A stretch of DNA of 64,000 nt from Misgurnus anguillicaudatus (lineage: Eukaryota; Chordata; Actinopteri; Cypriniformes; Cobitidae): contig NW_027395283.1 of NCBI RefSeq assembly GCF_027580225.2, positions 6,018,501 through 6,082,500 on the forward strand, in the 5' to 3' direction. Numbering within the stretch: position 1 is the stretch's first letter; the number at the start of each line of letters is the position of its first letter. The position numbers and the translations under genes were made by a program. Positions 1 through 9,701 of this stretch are shown piece after piece. Below the pieces are notes generated by a model. It was not told where the DNA came from. It saw only the letters and a program-made list of their open reading frames with translations, and did not search any database.

Positions 1-2
1 TC

Positions 3-182
3 AGACAGCTTGCATCTTCACCAAAGTACATGAATCAGGCACTTCAGCAGGCTTTCTCTTCTGATTTCTATGTCCAGACTCTACAAAATGTTCAAGATGT
101 ATTGTTTATTTTAGACCAAAATACTACTAAATTAATTGCCACAAGCAATTTTGTTCGCATGCAACCAATACCTGATCCATAA
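3..182 (+). CDS. Possible 3' end of a coding exon entering from the left edge
   Basis: Frame 3 is open from the window edge to a TAA at 180-182, giving 59 codons with a protein-like composition (it starts RQLASSPKYMNQ and ends RMQPIPDP). No start codon or convincing splice acceptor lies inside the window, so the rest would be to the left. The product is not recognised. The same stretch, read on the other strand, would be the 3' UTR of the minus-strand gene at 197-1345, with AATAAA at 105-110. Two genes whose stops are only 15 bp apart are unlikely, so one of the two readings may be wrong. Confidence 0.25.
   Translation, partial: RQLASSPKYMNQALQQAFSSDFYVQTLQNVQDVLFILDQNTTKLIATSNFVRMQPIPDP
105..110 (-). 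terminator. Polyadenylation signal AATAAA
   Basis: The minus strand reads AAAATAAAC about 90 bp past the stop codon of the putative gene at 197-1345, a normal distance for a short 3' UTR. Confidence 0.35.
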
Positions 183-196
183 CTTTAATAGTGTCC

Positions 197-1345
197 TTAG
201 TTTTTCATGGAGGACTCCACCTTTGCTCCTAATAACATGAGAGCTCTGTCTGTCCAAAGAGGCCATAAATCTTGATTTTCAAGGTAAGATCGTGATGCCA
301 TTTCTGCATTAATCTGAAAGTAAGAGAAACAGAAAATACACTTCTGAAAAAAATATTTCTAGAACTAGTTGTAAAAATAGATATACACAAAAACATTTAA
401 TGAATATATAATTAGAGCATCTAAAACATTATCAAAAGCACTACATCCTATGGTAAAAACTATGGTTAATTCAGTACAAGTCAAATTTTAACATTTTATA
501 ATAAAATAAATACTTTTACCTCCTTTGGCAATCTTTCTTGCAGTTCTTGAACAGTAGGTTGGTTTTCCACAATCTATTGTCTGCGTAAGGCAAACGTCTT
601 TGTCATAATGTTTGCTGATGTCTATCCAGGGATGGGATATGATTGGCCTGAACAAATAATAGATAATTGCTAGACATTTACATGTTCACTACATCTTGTG
701 ACATAAACAGAAGTTTTTATTTAAAAAAGAATACTGTGGAGATCATTTTGTTTGTATGGACCCTGTCAAGAACCGAAAGATTTTATGTTTGCTCGTCTCT
801 GCACGTGTGCAGTTTTGAGTGCATAATTACACAGAAACGGAGCGCGAATTTCAAACAGCGCTTCCGGAAGGAGATGCAGTATAAACAGTCGCATTGCTCT
901 ATTGGCCAAATGCATTACAATGCGACTACAGTATGAGGCAAAGTAGCAAAACTGTCGCTAAAGTTTACACATCAAGAGTTCTGATCTTTGAAGGGCATAG
1001 AGACACATTCATCTGTATGAGTATAGAAACTGCTCACGTTAGCGCCTTTTTGCGGTGAAATTGCTTAAAATCACTTTGGTATTAACATCTGCAAGCCTTT
1101 AAAACACGTGCAAATGATTAAACGTTTCCTATTTTAATTTGCGCATTACTCCGCGAATCGCATGTGAGCCGAACCGTCATGCTCAATCAACTGCGATCTG
1201 ACCGGTACACCACTAAGTAATACTAACCGTATGTAAAACAACAGTACAATCACACATGTATAATGGTAATAATACGCCAAAACGTATGTTTAAAATTACT
1301 TACCAATTTTCTTGAATCCCATTGTACCACGCGGAGTTCATCCAT
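197..1345 (-). CDS. Putative small multi-exon gene, product unknown
   Basis: Exon 1 coding part (1304-1345) starts with ATG in a good context, encodes MDELRVVQWDSRKL and ends at a perfect GTAAGT donor. A downstream exon (520-573, donor GTAAAAG) reads IVENQPTVQELQERLPKE in phase 0. A last exon (197-313, acceptor CTTTCAG) continues in phase with INAEMASRSYLENQ and ends at TAA 197-199. A minus-strand AATAAA lies at 105-110. Joined, this is only about 70 residues. An upstream acceptor at 648-649 would lengthen the middle exon to 128 bp, but in another frame (HPWIDISKHYDKD is readable there), so the middle exon is uncertain or carries a frameshift. The family is not recognised. The gene starts about 80 bp from the palindromic sites at 1413-1435. 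Confidence 0.4.
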
Positions 1346-1354
1346 CGGTGCAGT

Positions 1355-1436
1355 GTATAACAAGATGGCGGAAAGCTGAACTTCAGCTGTACGTCCCGAC
1401 GCACCAGCAGGATGACGTTACGTAAGTCACGTGACA
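1355..1436. promoter_or_regulatory. CpG-type promoter with overlapping palindromic factor sites
   Basis: AAGATGGCGG, a YY1-type motif, lies at about 1362-1371. It is followed by TGACGT (1413-1418, CRE half), TTACGTAA (1418-1425, palindromic bZIP-type site) and GTCACGTGAC (1426-1435, a perfect E-box palindrome of the USF/TFEB type). The sites are packed end to end, directly upstream of the minus-strand ATG at 1345. Assigning factors is inference from consensus sequences only. Confidence 0.45.
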
Positions 1437-1836
1437 ATGGAAACTAATATTTTTAATTTAATTTACAGAAATGTATTTACTTTACACCAACAGGACTTAC
1501 TTTTAATTTAAATCAAACACATTTTTTACATAAAACTGATGGCTGGACAGAAAATGTATTTTTTTGAGTTAGATCAAATATAAAAACTTCTTTAGAGTAA
1601 TGACATGCGTTGTGCACTTTTTTCAGTGTACGTGGTTTTCATCGGACAGCGACGATATATTATTCCCATATGCACATTACTTTGAAACCCTGACTGATAA
1701 ACTTGCTCATTTTAACATGAAACATGTATTTGCTGTAAAGCTGTTTTGATTTAAAATGTGTTGTGAGAAGCACAAAATAAACCTGATTTAAATTGAAATT
1801 AATTTAATGAATCAAATTAAATATAAATACATACTC
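1437..1836. other. AT-rich spacer, no gene seen
   Basis: Mostly A+T-rich sequence with no open frame, splice pattern or terminal repeat that I can support. Confidence 0.5.
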
Positions 1837-1840
1837 TTAA

Positions 1841-2334
1841 CTCTTTCGCCGCCATTGACGAGATATCTCGTCAATCAAGAGAAAACGCTTCCCTGCCAAT
1901 GACGAGTATTTCCGTCTTTCCGCAATACCGCTAATATCCACCAGGTGGCGCCCTTCCGCAACTTTTTTACCCGGAAGTATTGCCCTATGACAAGCGGCTG
2001 CATGTCCGTGTCTGTTTTAAAGATCGCTCTGAATGGGATCTCTATGAAAAGTCTGTCACAAAAATGGAATTATCTCTGCTTTTTGCTCAAAATGTGGTGT
2101 TTTTGCAGAAACCTACCAATATACAAAAGCTGAGTACAAAAGAACTACTCAAGGTAGGATGAAACAGTTTTTTTTTTTGTTTGAAAGCAGAGGGTCTGTT
2201 CTTTCATTTGGTATATTGTATGTTTATATATTTAAAGAAGAACATTTTCTGGAAGGCATTAAACTTTGGTGAAAATCTTGAAAAACGCTGGCGTTGGCTG
2301 GCAACTTTTTTTTAAAACGCTGGCGGTGAAAGAG
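1841..2334. mobile_element. TTAA-flanked MITE
   Basis: The element is flanked by TTAA on both sides (1837-1840 and 2335-2338). Its ends are inverted copies, CTCTTTCGCCGCCA on the left and TGGCGGTGAAAGAG on the right, with one mismatch. TTAA target duplication is the hallmark of piggyBac and Kolobok transposons; no transposase is encoded. Sequence related to its right half recurs at about 37165-37316 inside a hAT element and in part at 14070-14115, so the family is dispersed and older than those copies. Confidence 0.7.
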
Positions 2335-2338
2335 TTAA

Positions 2339-3027
2339 TACAGTAAAAAAAACATTTAAAACGTTACCCATTTACCAAACCTAAACAAACTGAAAGACAA
2401 ACACATTCAAGTGTATAAATGTTGTTAACTTTATTTACTGACAAATTATTACTGAAAATTACATATAAAGTGCAAACGAAACAATATGGAAATTTGAATT
2501 TGGAAATCTGTGAGTAGGCTTTTATTTTGAAAAGATTACACTGCTTTGTTTGACAATACTAAGACTTTAAAATATTACAAACACATACCTTTTTCTTGTT
2601 CCCTTGCTTCACGTTTTTTTCCTTTATTCTGCTCCAGACGGATAGTTGAGTTTTAAAGGAATAGTGAGCATAATTATATGCGCATCGTTAGCACATCACT
2701 TTCCTGCGTCATGCACGCGGCCGTTTCTAAATGCGAAGGCTGCAACCGAGGTCGCATGCGCGCTGCACGTTATCAAGCTTGGTTTATTAAAGTTAAATAA
2801 GCATTTAATTTGCAAGTTATAAGCATAATATATCAATTAACCGTTAACTAAGAATAATAGTCAACTTTATAATTGTTAATATTCTGAAATACGTCTTTAT
2901 GGCGCATGCAGCAGCCTACAAATGTGACCTCTGAAGCCTTCAGAATAAGAAACGGCTTACATGTTGTCCGAGTATATATCAGTGATTAAAGAAATCATTA
3001 AGTATTTAAAAAAACAAATTTTTTTTC
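2339..3027. other. Intergenic spacer, no gene seen
   Basis: AT-rich sequence with a short GC-rich patch near 2700-2770. No supported gene, terminal inverted repeat or LTR was found. Confidence 0.4.
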
Positions 3028-3398
3028 ACTGCACAAATATACATAAACAAAAATTATATAACAAAATAAAATAAATTCAACATGTACACTTTTCCTTTAC
3101 ATTAACATTACACTCAACATGAAACACATTTATCATCAGACAATATTGTAGAGTGTCGTCACTCTGCGTTCACATAATTATTCTGATTGCATGCACCTGT
3201 GGACGCAGCGGAAAGACGAAGGTTTTAAACAACACATCCTCACCCCATGTCGTCAATATTTGACAACACTTGACCATTCGTCAATATGTGACGGGGAGGG
3301 TATACCTTTCGCGTCATTTTTTGACGAACTGGGGACTTCAATACTATTACGTCCGTTGCATTCTCTTTCCTATTTTCTTACCATTTTCGCGTCGGTTT

Positions 3399-4011
3399 TG
3401 TCACGAACGGTTTAACACCGGATTGTGGAAAGTAAAAGACGAACCCAAACGCAAAGATGTATAAAAATATAACTATGATTTATTTACAAAAAGGAATAAC
3501 AGAAACACCCACGAGGGGGTAAAACAGAAGATAACTGAAAACACTGTGATGGAACACAAACACGGGAATAACTGGAACAATAAAGCACTTCAGAAACATG
3601 GAACACTAAACTTCAACAACGCACGCACACCACACATAGAACATGAGGGCAATATATGGACAGCACATCAATGGGGGAATGCTGCCCTGGTCTTGCCCTC
3701 TGGATAATAACCAAAGTCAGGCAAGACCATGACAGCCACAAAACACTGGGAACACGTGTCACACAGATATGATGTGAAACACACGTGTTCCCACGTAAAC
3801 ACAATGCTGCCCTGACCTTGCCCTCAGAACATAGACCTGAACCTATACTAAGGTCTGGCAAGATCACGACAGCAACAAGACACCGGAAACATGTGGAAGC
3901 CACACACACAATGTGATTCCACATGCCCCCACACAGAACATAATACTGCCACGGTCCTGCCAGATGCACTCAGACCTATATCTAGCACAGATGTCTGACA
4001 GGATCGTGACA
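3399..4011 (-). repeat. 3' LTR of the compact LTR element
   Basis: 613 bp. It matches the right LTR with few substitutions but lacks about 126 bp that the right copy contains, plus a few bases near its start. The missing part includes one unit of an internal repeat (CACTGGGAACACGTGTCAC...), so a deletion between repeats is likely. Confidence 0.9.
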
Positions 4012-4024
4012 GTACCCCCCTCTT
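4012..4024 (-). promoter_or_regulatory. Polypurine tract of the compact LTR element
   Basis: On the minus strand AAGAGGGGGGTAC directly precedes the LTR start TGTCACG. This is the expected plus-strand priming site and fixes the element's orientation. Confidence 0.75.
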
Positions 4025-4067
4025 AAAAGACGGATACAAGACGTCACAACAAGAACAAACAAAAACA

Positions 4068-5099
4068 TTAAACACGAGGAACGAAAGACTGCACAACAGA
4101 AGACAACCAAGACAACATTACCACAAACAACAAAGGTAAACAAACATATGTGACAAAGGGATTAGGGTGATTTAACAAAAACAATATATGATGAAGGGGA
4201 GGTGGGGCAAAAACAGGGGGAACAAAATGTCCAAAGTTATGAGACTTAAAGTCCCGCGGCTGTAAAGCCGCCTGGTGACGTGTCCCCGGCTGCGCCGGCG
4301 GGTGACGTGTCTCCGGCTGCGCCGGACGTGTCCCCGGCTGCGCCGGCGGGTGACGTGTCTCCGGCTGCGCCGGACGTTTCCCCCGCTGCGCCGGCGGGTG
4401 ACGTGTCTCCGGCTGCGCCGGCGGGTGACGTGTCTCCGGCTGCGCCGGCGGGTGACGTGTCTCCGGCTGCGCCGGCGGGTGACGTGTCTCCGGCTGCGCC
4501 GGCGGGTGACGTGTCTCCGGCTGCGCCGGCGGGTGACGTGTCTCCGGCTGCGCCGGCGGGTGACGTGTCTCCGGCTGCGCCGGCGGGTGACGTGTCTCCG
4601 GCTGCACCGGCGGGTGACGTGTCTCCGGCTGCACCGGCGGGTGACGTGTCTCCGGCTGCACCGGCGGATGACAAGTCTCCGGCTGCGCCGATTGGTGACG
4701 TGTCTCCAGCTGCACCGGCGGGTGACGTGTCTCCGGCTGCACCGGCGGATGACGTGTCTCCGGCTGCACCGGTGGATGACGAGTCTCCGGCTGCGCCGAT
4801 TCCGAGGCCCTCTTCGTCCTCTTCCTCCTCCGTCTCGACGCAGGGAGTGCAGGACCGAGACTTGCCCCGGGAGTAGTCTCCAGCACCGGGGAGACGGGAG
4901 TCGACCTCTCCAGCCGGATAGCCCCGGTCCTAATGCCCCTCAAGCTGGCCTGAGTCTGGCGGGATCCAGCAGGTCCGGTTGGTCGCCGCCTGGCGTAAAC
5001 TTCGGGTCCGCATACGAGTGGGTCATAGAATTCGTAACCCGACTCGTATGCGGGACGTGAACCCCTTCCCCGTATCGCCAGGCGGCTACCGGCAAACAT
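4068..5099 (-). CDS. Repeat-rich ORF of the compact LTR element, function unknown
   Basis: A 343-codon ORF begins with ATG 32 bp after the 5' LTR and fills almost the whole interior. Residues 1 to about 100 (MFAGSRLAIRGRGSRPAYES at the start) are arginine- and glycine-rich. Residues about 100-275 are some 20 copies of a 9-residue unit of the type QPETRHPPA. The last 65 or so residues are hydrophobic (FLLNHPNPFVTYVCL), with a possible membrane segment. There is no zinc knuckle, DSG protease motif or YxDD box. The repeat unit is 27 bp, so other frames are also open, but only this frame has the element's sense and a start next to the leader. It could be a degenerate gag or a captured host sequence; I do not recognise it. 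Confidence 0.5.
   Translation of the reverse strand: MFAGSRLAIRGRGSRPAYESGYEFYDPLVCGPEVYARRRPTGPAGSRQTQASLRGIRTGAIRLERSTPVSPVLETTPGASLGPALPASRRRRKRTKRASESAQPETRHPPVQPETRHPPVQPETRHPPVQLETRHQSAQPETCHPPVQPETRHPPVQPETRHPPVQPETRHPPAQPETRHPPAQPETRHPPAQPETRHPPAQPETRHPPAQPETRHPPAQPETRHPPAQPETRHPPAQRGKRPAQPETRHPPAQPGTRPAQPETRHPPAQPGTRHQAALQPRDFKSHNFGHFVPPVFAPPPLHHILFLLNHPNPFVTYVCLPLLFVVMLSWLSSVVQSFVPRV
4268..4800. repeat. 27-bp GC-rich tandem array
   Basis: About 20 units of 27 bp (core GGTGACGTGTCTCCGGCTGC) lie head to tail, with several 18-bp short units at the left and more diverged units at the right. The array is in frame with the minus-strand ORF. Confidence 0.95.
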
Positions 5100-5130
5100 C
5101 TTCGCTGGGTTCTGTTGGGTGCGTGCGTTA

Positions 5131-5875
5131 TGTCACGTAGCCTACGGTTTAACACCGGATTGTGGAAAGTAAAAGACGAACCCAAACGCAAAGATGTATA
5201 AAAATATAACTATGATTTATTTACAAAAAGGAATAACAGAAACACCCACGAGGGGGTAAAACAGAAGATAACTGAAAACACTGTGATGGGACACAAACAC
5301 GGGAATAACTGGAACAATAAAGCACTTCAGAAACATGGAACACTAAACTTCAACAACGCACGCACACCACACATAGAACATGAGGGCAATATATGGACAG
5401 CACATCAATGGGGGAACAGGTGAACATAATTAATCACTTAAGACACGAGTACGTAAGGGATTAGGGTAAAAGTGACAAGACACTGGGAACACGTGTCACA
5501 CATACATGATGTGAAACCCACACATGTTCCCACGTAAACACAATGCTGCCCTGGTCTTGCCCTCTGGATAATAACCAAAGTCAGGCAAGACCATGACAGC
5601 CACAAAACACTGGGAACACGTGTCACACAGATATGATGTGAAACACACGTGTTCCCACGTAAACACAATGCTGCCCTGACCTTGCCCTCAGAACATAGAC
5701 CTGAACCTATACTAAGGTCTGGCAAGATCACGACAGCAACAAGACACCGGAAACATGTGGAAGCCACACACACAATGTGATTCCACATGCCCCCACACAG
5801 AACATAATACTGCCACGGTCCTGCCAGATGCACTCAGACCTATATCTAGCACAGATGTCTGACAGGACCGTGACA
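5131..5875 (-). repeat. 5' LTR of the compact LTR element
   Basis: 745 bp, TGTCACG...CGTGACA. It contains two copies of an internal unit with ACACGTGT palindromes near 5490-5660; the left LTR has one. A minus-strand TAACGCACGCACCC leader follows it and precedes the ORF start. Confidence 0.9.
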
Positions 5876-7012
5876 GGTTTAGGGTTAGATTTACATAATG
5901 ACATCCCTACCCAAACCTAACTCTAACCCCAACGCCAGGTGACAACTGTTTCTAACCCCAACGCCAGGTGACAACTGTTTAATTTCGCGTACACTGTTTA
6001 ACTTCGCGTACACTGTTTAATTTTGCGTAATCTAACCCTAAACCGACGCGAAAATGGTAAGAAAATAGGAAAGAGAATGCAACTGACGTAATAGTATTGA
6101 AGTCCCCAGTTCGTCAAAAAATGACGCGAAAGGTATACCCTCCCCGTCACATATTGACGAATGGTCAAGTGTCGTCAAATATTGACGACATGGGGTGAGG
6201 ATGGGTTGTTTTAAAAGAGGCAGAGAGGAGAGCGAGCGTGTCAAGGTGGTGATTTCTTTGTGGGGTACGTTTGCTGTCTCTCGGAGACAATAGGTCCTCT
6301 GGAGATGAAGATAGTTAGTTAGTTAGTTAGTTAGAAAATATGAGAGAGTGGAGTCAGAGGGGGGAATGAATTATTAGTATCACCATTGCCTCGAAAGACT
6401 GATATTTTGTGTGCCATCTTACGTAATCGCTTTGGAGTGTGGACTACTCGCCCCTCCGTGTGAGTCATTATAGAGACCTCATGGTGACGGATGGCTGGAC
6501 TTTTATGAATGAACTTTAGACTCCGCCTCTGCCTACGCCTGCCTATCCAAACCGCATTGGCTACTGCCCTTGTTCTTTACCCCTGATGGATGGGTCTAGG
6601 TGACCCGAGGAGATGGAAGTGATTTTAACTTATGTATTTATGTGTTGATAAATTGTTAGTTGTGGGTCGGGCGGTTTGTGTGGGAGGGGAGTTGGGGATA
6701 TTGGACGCAGTTATACCCTTTCAGTGTGTTCACTGTGTGCGGTGTAGGTTGGCGTGCCCCTTTGAGTAAAACAAATGTGTGATGTGTTAACATTTAAAAC
6801 TCACTGTGTGCAGATTAATTAATGTGTGAAATTGTTGGTAACCCTGCGTGCCTTGTGCCCTATTCCCTTACCCGCCCTATGCCCGTGTCTACATTTTAAA
6901 TATATACTGCGTGAAATAAAAAGACTTTAAGACAACTGCTTGCTGCGTTTGATACTTCAACAGGGTTTATTACAATATTTAGCCAATTTCACTCAGTTAT
7001 GTGATCGTATAG

Positions 7013-7463
7013 TAGGGGTGTAACGATTCAACCGTGTGTCCCATTCAAAATGCCAGTCTGAAATCGATTTCTGAATCGCAAGGCTGCGATTCTTTGTTTC
7101 ATGCACAGCTTGTGCGTGTACTATGGCATTTGGTCAGTAGGAAGTCCTCATCAATCTAAAATCATAACGAGTCGGAGTCGTTTATAACGTGCATTTAAAA
7201 AAGCAACACTCGTTAAACAAAATCATTTAAAATATTCTTTATTATCATGAAAATACCTGAAACAATTTGAAGAACAGAGATATAAATATTCCTGTAGACA
7301 TTTCCTGAAATAGCATTCGTAATACTACTTCTTGTGTGGCACAAAGGGAGTTTCTGCACGGGAGCGCCCCTTGGCGTTCGGATGTGCCTGGATTTCACCG
7401 TAATTCATTCAAATTCATTCATTGAGAAAACGCGCATTTGCACCGTTAATCGTTACACCCCTA
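7013..7463. mobile_element. hAT-like MITE, 8-bp TSD
   Basis: Ends are TAGGGGTGTAACGATT and its inverted counterpart AATCGTTACACCCCTA. Flanks are TCGTATAG (7005-7012) and TCATATAG (7464-7471), 7 of 8 identical. The homologous unoccupied site is at about 53697-53706. It is 451 bp with no transposase. Confidence 0.8.
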
Positions 7464-8240
7464 TCATATAGTGGTTTGGAGATTTACATACCTGCAGTTT
7501 AATAAACAAAAGACACGGGATCACACACACACATCCTCTCACCAACAGTCTATCTGAAGGCTGTGAGAAAAAACAGATTAATCCGTGTCCTCCATTAACA
7601 CAGTGACTGCAAACTCAATTTGGGACTCAGTTGACTAAATATACACAAAATACGATTCAAATAAAAATTACACACATTCAACTTAAATTAAGTAGACAAC
7701 ATATCACTTCTACAGACTCAATCCACCAAAATTTTGTATTTAAAACTGATATTAAAAGGAAAAACTCGCACTCCAAATTAGCTTGCGGGCGGCAACTTAA
7801 ACAAACAGATTAAGACCACTCGTTTTTAAAACTTGCTAAATGCATCCGATTCTTCACAGAAAATCAAATATATGCACTCAATCCATCTTTTTAACATTTT
7901 TAACATTGATATTGACTCATATTTTTAACCATTTTTACATTTTTATCCATCGTTATACAGAGATGCAAAAAAACCAACCTGACTCTCTCCAGTCACATGT
8001 AGAACTGAGAGGGTCGACGCGACAGCGCCACTAAGTGACGTCACTCAAACTTAAACTATTTCTTTTTCACAAAGTAAATTTTTTTCTTGTACCATATAAA
8101 AAATGAAGAATGAAAATAAGATGGATGGATGGATAAGAAAAACGCATGAAATTACAAAAATAATTACATTTCTTCAAATAAAATCTCTTTTAAAAAAAAG
8201 ACACTAAAGTTTGCTGGAACACAAAACTCAGAACATTACA

Positions 8241-9013
8241 TATCTTTGATTTTTGTTTTCTCATTTCTATGTAAAGGACTTTGAATGACCTCTGTTTATG
8301 AAATGTGCTAAACACTAATACTAAAATGACCAGTCGGTGGCGGAATGATACAAACGGTGAAGCGGTTACTGTTACATTATCAGTACAATATCGCACGCCT
8401 CTTAGCCAATCAGATTTGAGAACCAAAAAGAACTGTTGTATAATTAGATATAGATAAAAAAACATGAATATACTTCTGTAAAAATATGCACAATCATTTG
8501 TTATTCAGACGGAGGGGCTGGGTGCGCTGCATTAGATAAATAATACTGCCAAAATCACTGTGTATAATGATGTTGATTAGACAATATGTCAGTTACAGTT
8601 ACATATCGATATGCCGGTTAACATATTAATTATATATGTCGATTCTGATTTGATTCATGAGGATCCAAACGATTCCCACCCCTAATGAACACAAACACTT
8701 GAGGAAATAAGATCATGTGTTCAACCTGACAGACTCCAGTCAATGTATTTGAATATGATTTAATCACGGCCGAATCCTCCTCACCAGAAAGAATATAAGA
8801 GTTTATATAGGATAGATACATGACAAAGCAGGCACGTGCAAAGATAGGGCTCAACTTGTGCAGAACACATGCCCTTTTTGTCCTTACACTCCGAAGTGCC
8901 CTTTTTTGGAGATGTTTTGTTAATTTTTTAAATATATAAATCAATGCTATTGTTAACCATTTACATCTGCCTGTTTGTTTTACAAATATATTTATCAAAT
9001 AAAATATATAATA
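8241..9013. other. No gene seen; possible transposon end
   Basis: AT-rich DNA. At about 8664-8684 the sequence AACGATTCCCACCCCTA looks like the end of a hAT-type element, but no matching second end was found nearby. Confidence 0.3.
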
Positions 9014-9701
9014 CAGGGGTCTCCAACACGTCGCTCGCGAGCTACTGGTAGCTCATGTCTTAATTGCAGGTAGCTCGCTGGTGGGTTTATTTATTTATTT
9101 ATTTTCTGTGGTTATGGCGCATTTGGATGTCTGGTTAGTGTTACAAACACCTGTGGTAATAAAACTGGGTGCGTGTTGGACGTTGCGTTGTAGACCAGCG
9201 TATCATATGACATCAGTAATTTAACATGTATGATCCAAAAACAAACAGATAAGTCCACGCATCCGTGCCGCGGCAACCGGCCAATGCGCGCAACACTGTG
9301 AAGCCCGCGCCATGGCAACCGGCCGATCTGCGCGAGGTTTTGAAGCCGAACACACCTCGAGTCGAGGCACTATGGTTAAAAAGGATGCCGTGATTTTATG
9401 CCGGGTTATTATCTCATATTTAAACATCAAATGTCAAGAAATACCAAAGACTCATACGAGCATTACATCTTGACTGAGAACAGGTGAGAGGACGGCATGA
9501 CACAGCTAACGCTAATCGCTAAAATGATAGCAAAAGACTTAATACAGTATATAAAGCGCATCAGTTTGTGTTTATTAACCCTTAGTTTCACTTCATCCCG
9601 CAGCTTTTCCTGTTAGAGGTTTCTGTTAAAAACATCTATTTCATTAATAATCTAGTATGTGTTCATTTTTCTGTCAAAATTAAGTTTTATTTGAGTGTTT
9701 T

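Larger units (their letters stand above)
3399..5875 (-). mobile_element. Compact non-autonomous LTR retrotransposon
   Basis: Two direct repeats (3399-4011 and 5131-5875) begin TGTCACG and end CGTGACA, and flank 1.1 kb. A 5-bp target duplication GGTTT lies at 3394-3398 and 5876-5880. The polypurine tract (minus-strand AAGAGGGGGGTAC) abuts the left LTR, so transcription runs on the minus strand and the right LTR is the 5' one. The interior holds one ORF and no protease, reverse transcriptase or integrase, so it must borrow these; the LTR ends resemble those of fish gypsy elements. Perfect TSDs and closely similar LTRs suggest a recent insertion. Confidence 0.9.
3230..6208. mobile_element. CAACMC-ended hairpin element, 7-bp TSD, split by an LTR element
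   Basis: Arms of about 165 bp (3230-3395 and 6045-6208) are near-perfect inverted copies starting CAACACATCCTCACC and CAACCCATCCTCACC. TTTTAAA flanks both sides (3223-3229 and 6209-6215). The inner part carries an AGGGTTAGATTTA motif also found in the related element at 33259-33778. No transposase is present. The LTR element 3399-5875 inserted at the inner edge of the left arm. Confidence 0.75.
3148..6971. mobile_element. Insertion with 8-bp target duplication (possible solo LTR), later invaded
   Basis: ACAATATT is repeated at 3140-3147 and 6972-6979, and the other block copy (near 53660-53680) has the site once. Without the nested elements, the inserted DNA is about 840 bp. It starts near TGTAGAGTG and has AATAAA near its right end, followed by ACTTCAACA. 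This resembles a solo LTR, but the last nine bases (GGGTTTATT) do not fit a TG...CA terminus, so the class is left open. It contains a GTTA microsatellite near 6315. Confidence 0.45.
3028..8240. repeat. Duplicated genomic block, copy A (with insertions)
   Basis: Leaving out the insertions at 3148-6971 and 7013-7463, this stretch matches 53577-56690 (without its insertion 54273-56468) almost base for base over several hundred bases. Shared landmarks are the ATACATAAACAAAAATTATA stretch, CCTGCAGTTTAATAAACAAA, TCACATGTAGAACTGAGAG, and the end near AACATTACATAT. A collapsed partial copy lies at 50850-50937. The unoccupied sites in one copy define the insertions in the other. Confidence 0.8.

Noticed and set aside
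1945..2162. Overlapping 60-residue ORFs in the TTAA MITE as a transposase remnant
   Set aside because: Too short, two frames compete, and no recognisable transposase motif.
4268..4800. CRISPR-like array
   Set aside because: Units are head to tail without unique spacers, inside a eukaryotic LTR element.
4275..5060. Long plus-strand ORFs across the 27-bp array
   Set aside because: They arise because the repeat unit is a multiple of three and lacks stops; the element is transcribed from the other strand.
3613..5833. Cysteine-rich ORFs of about 82-131 codons in the LTRs
   Set aside because: They lie wholly in LTR sequence, differ by the LTR deletion, and show no start context or domain.
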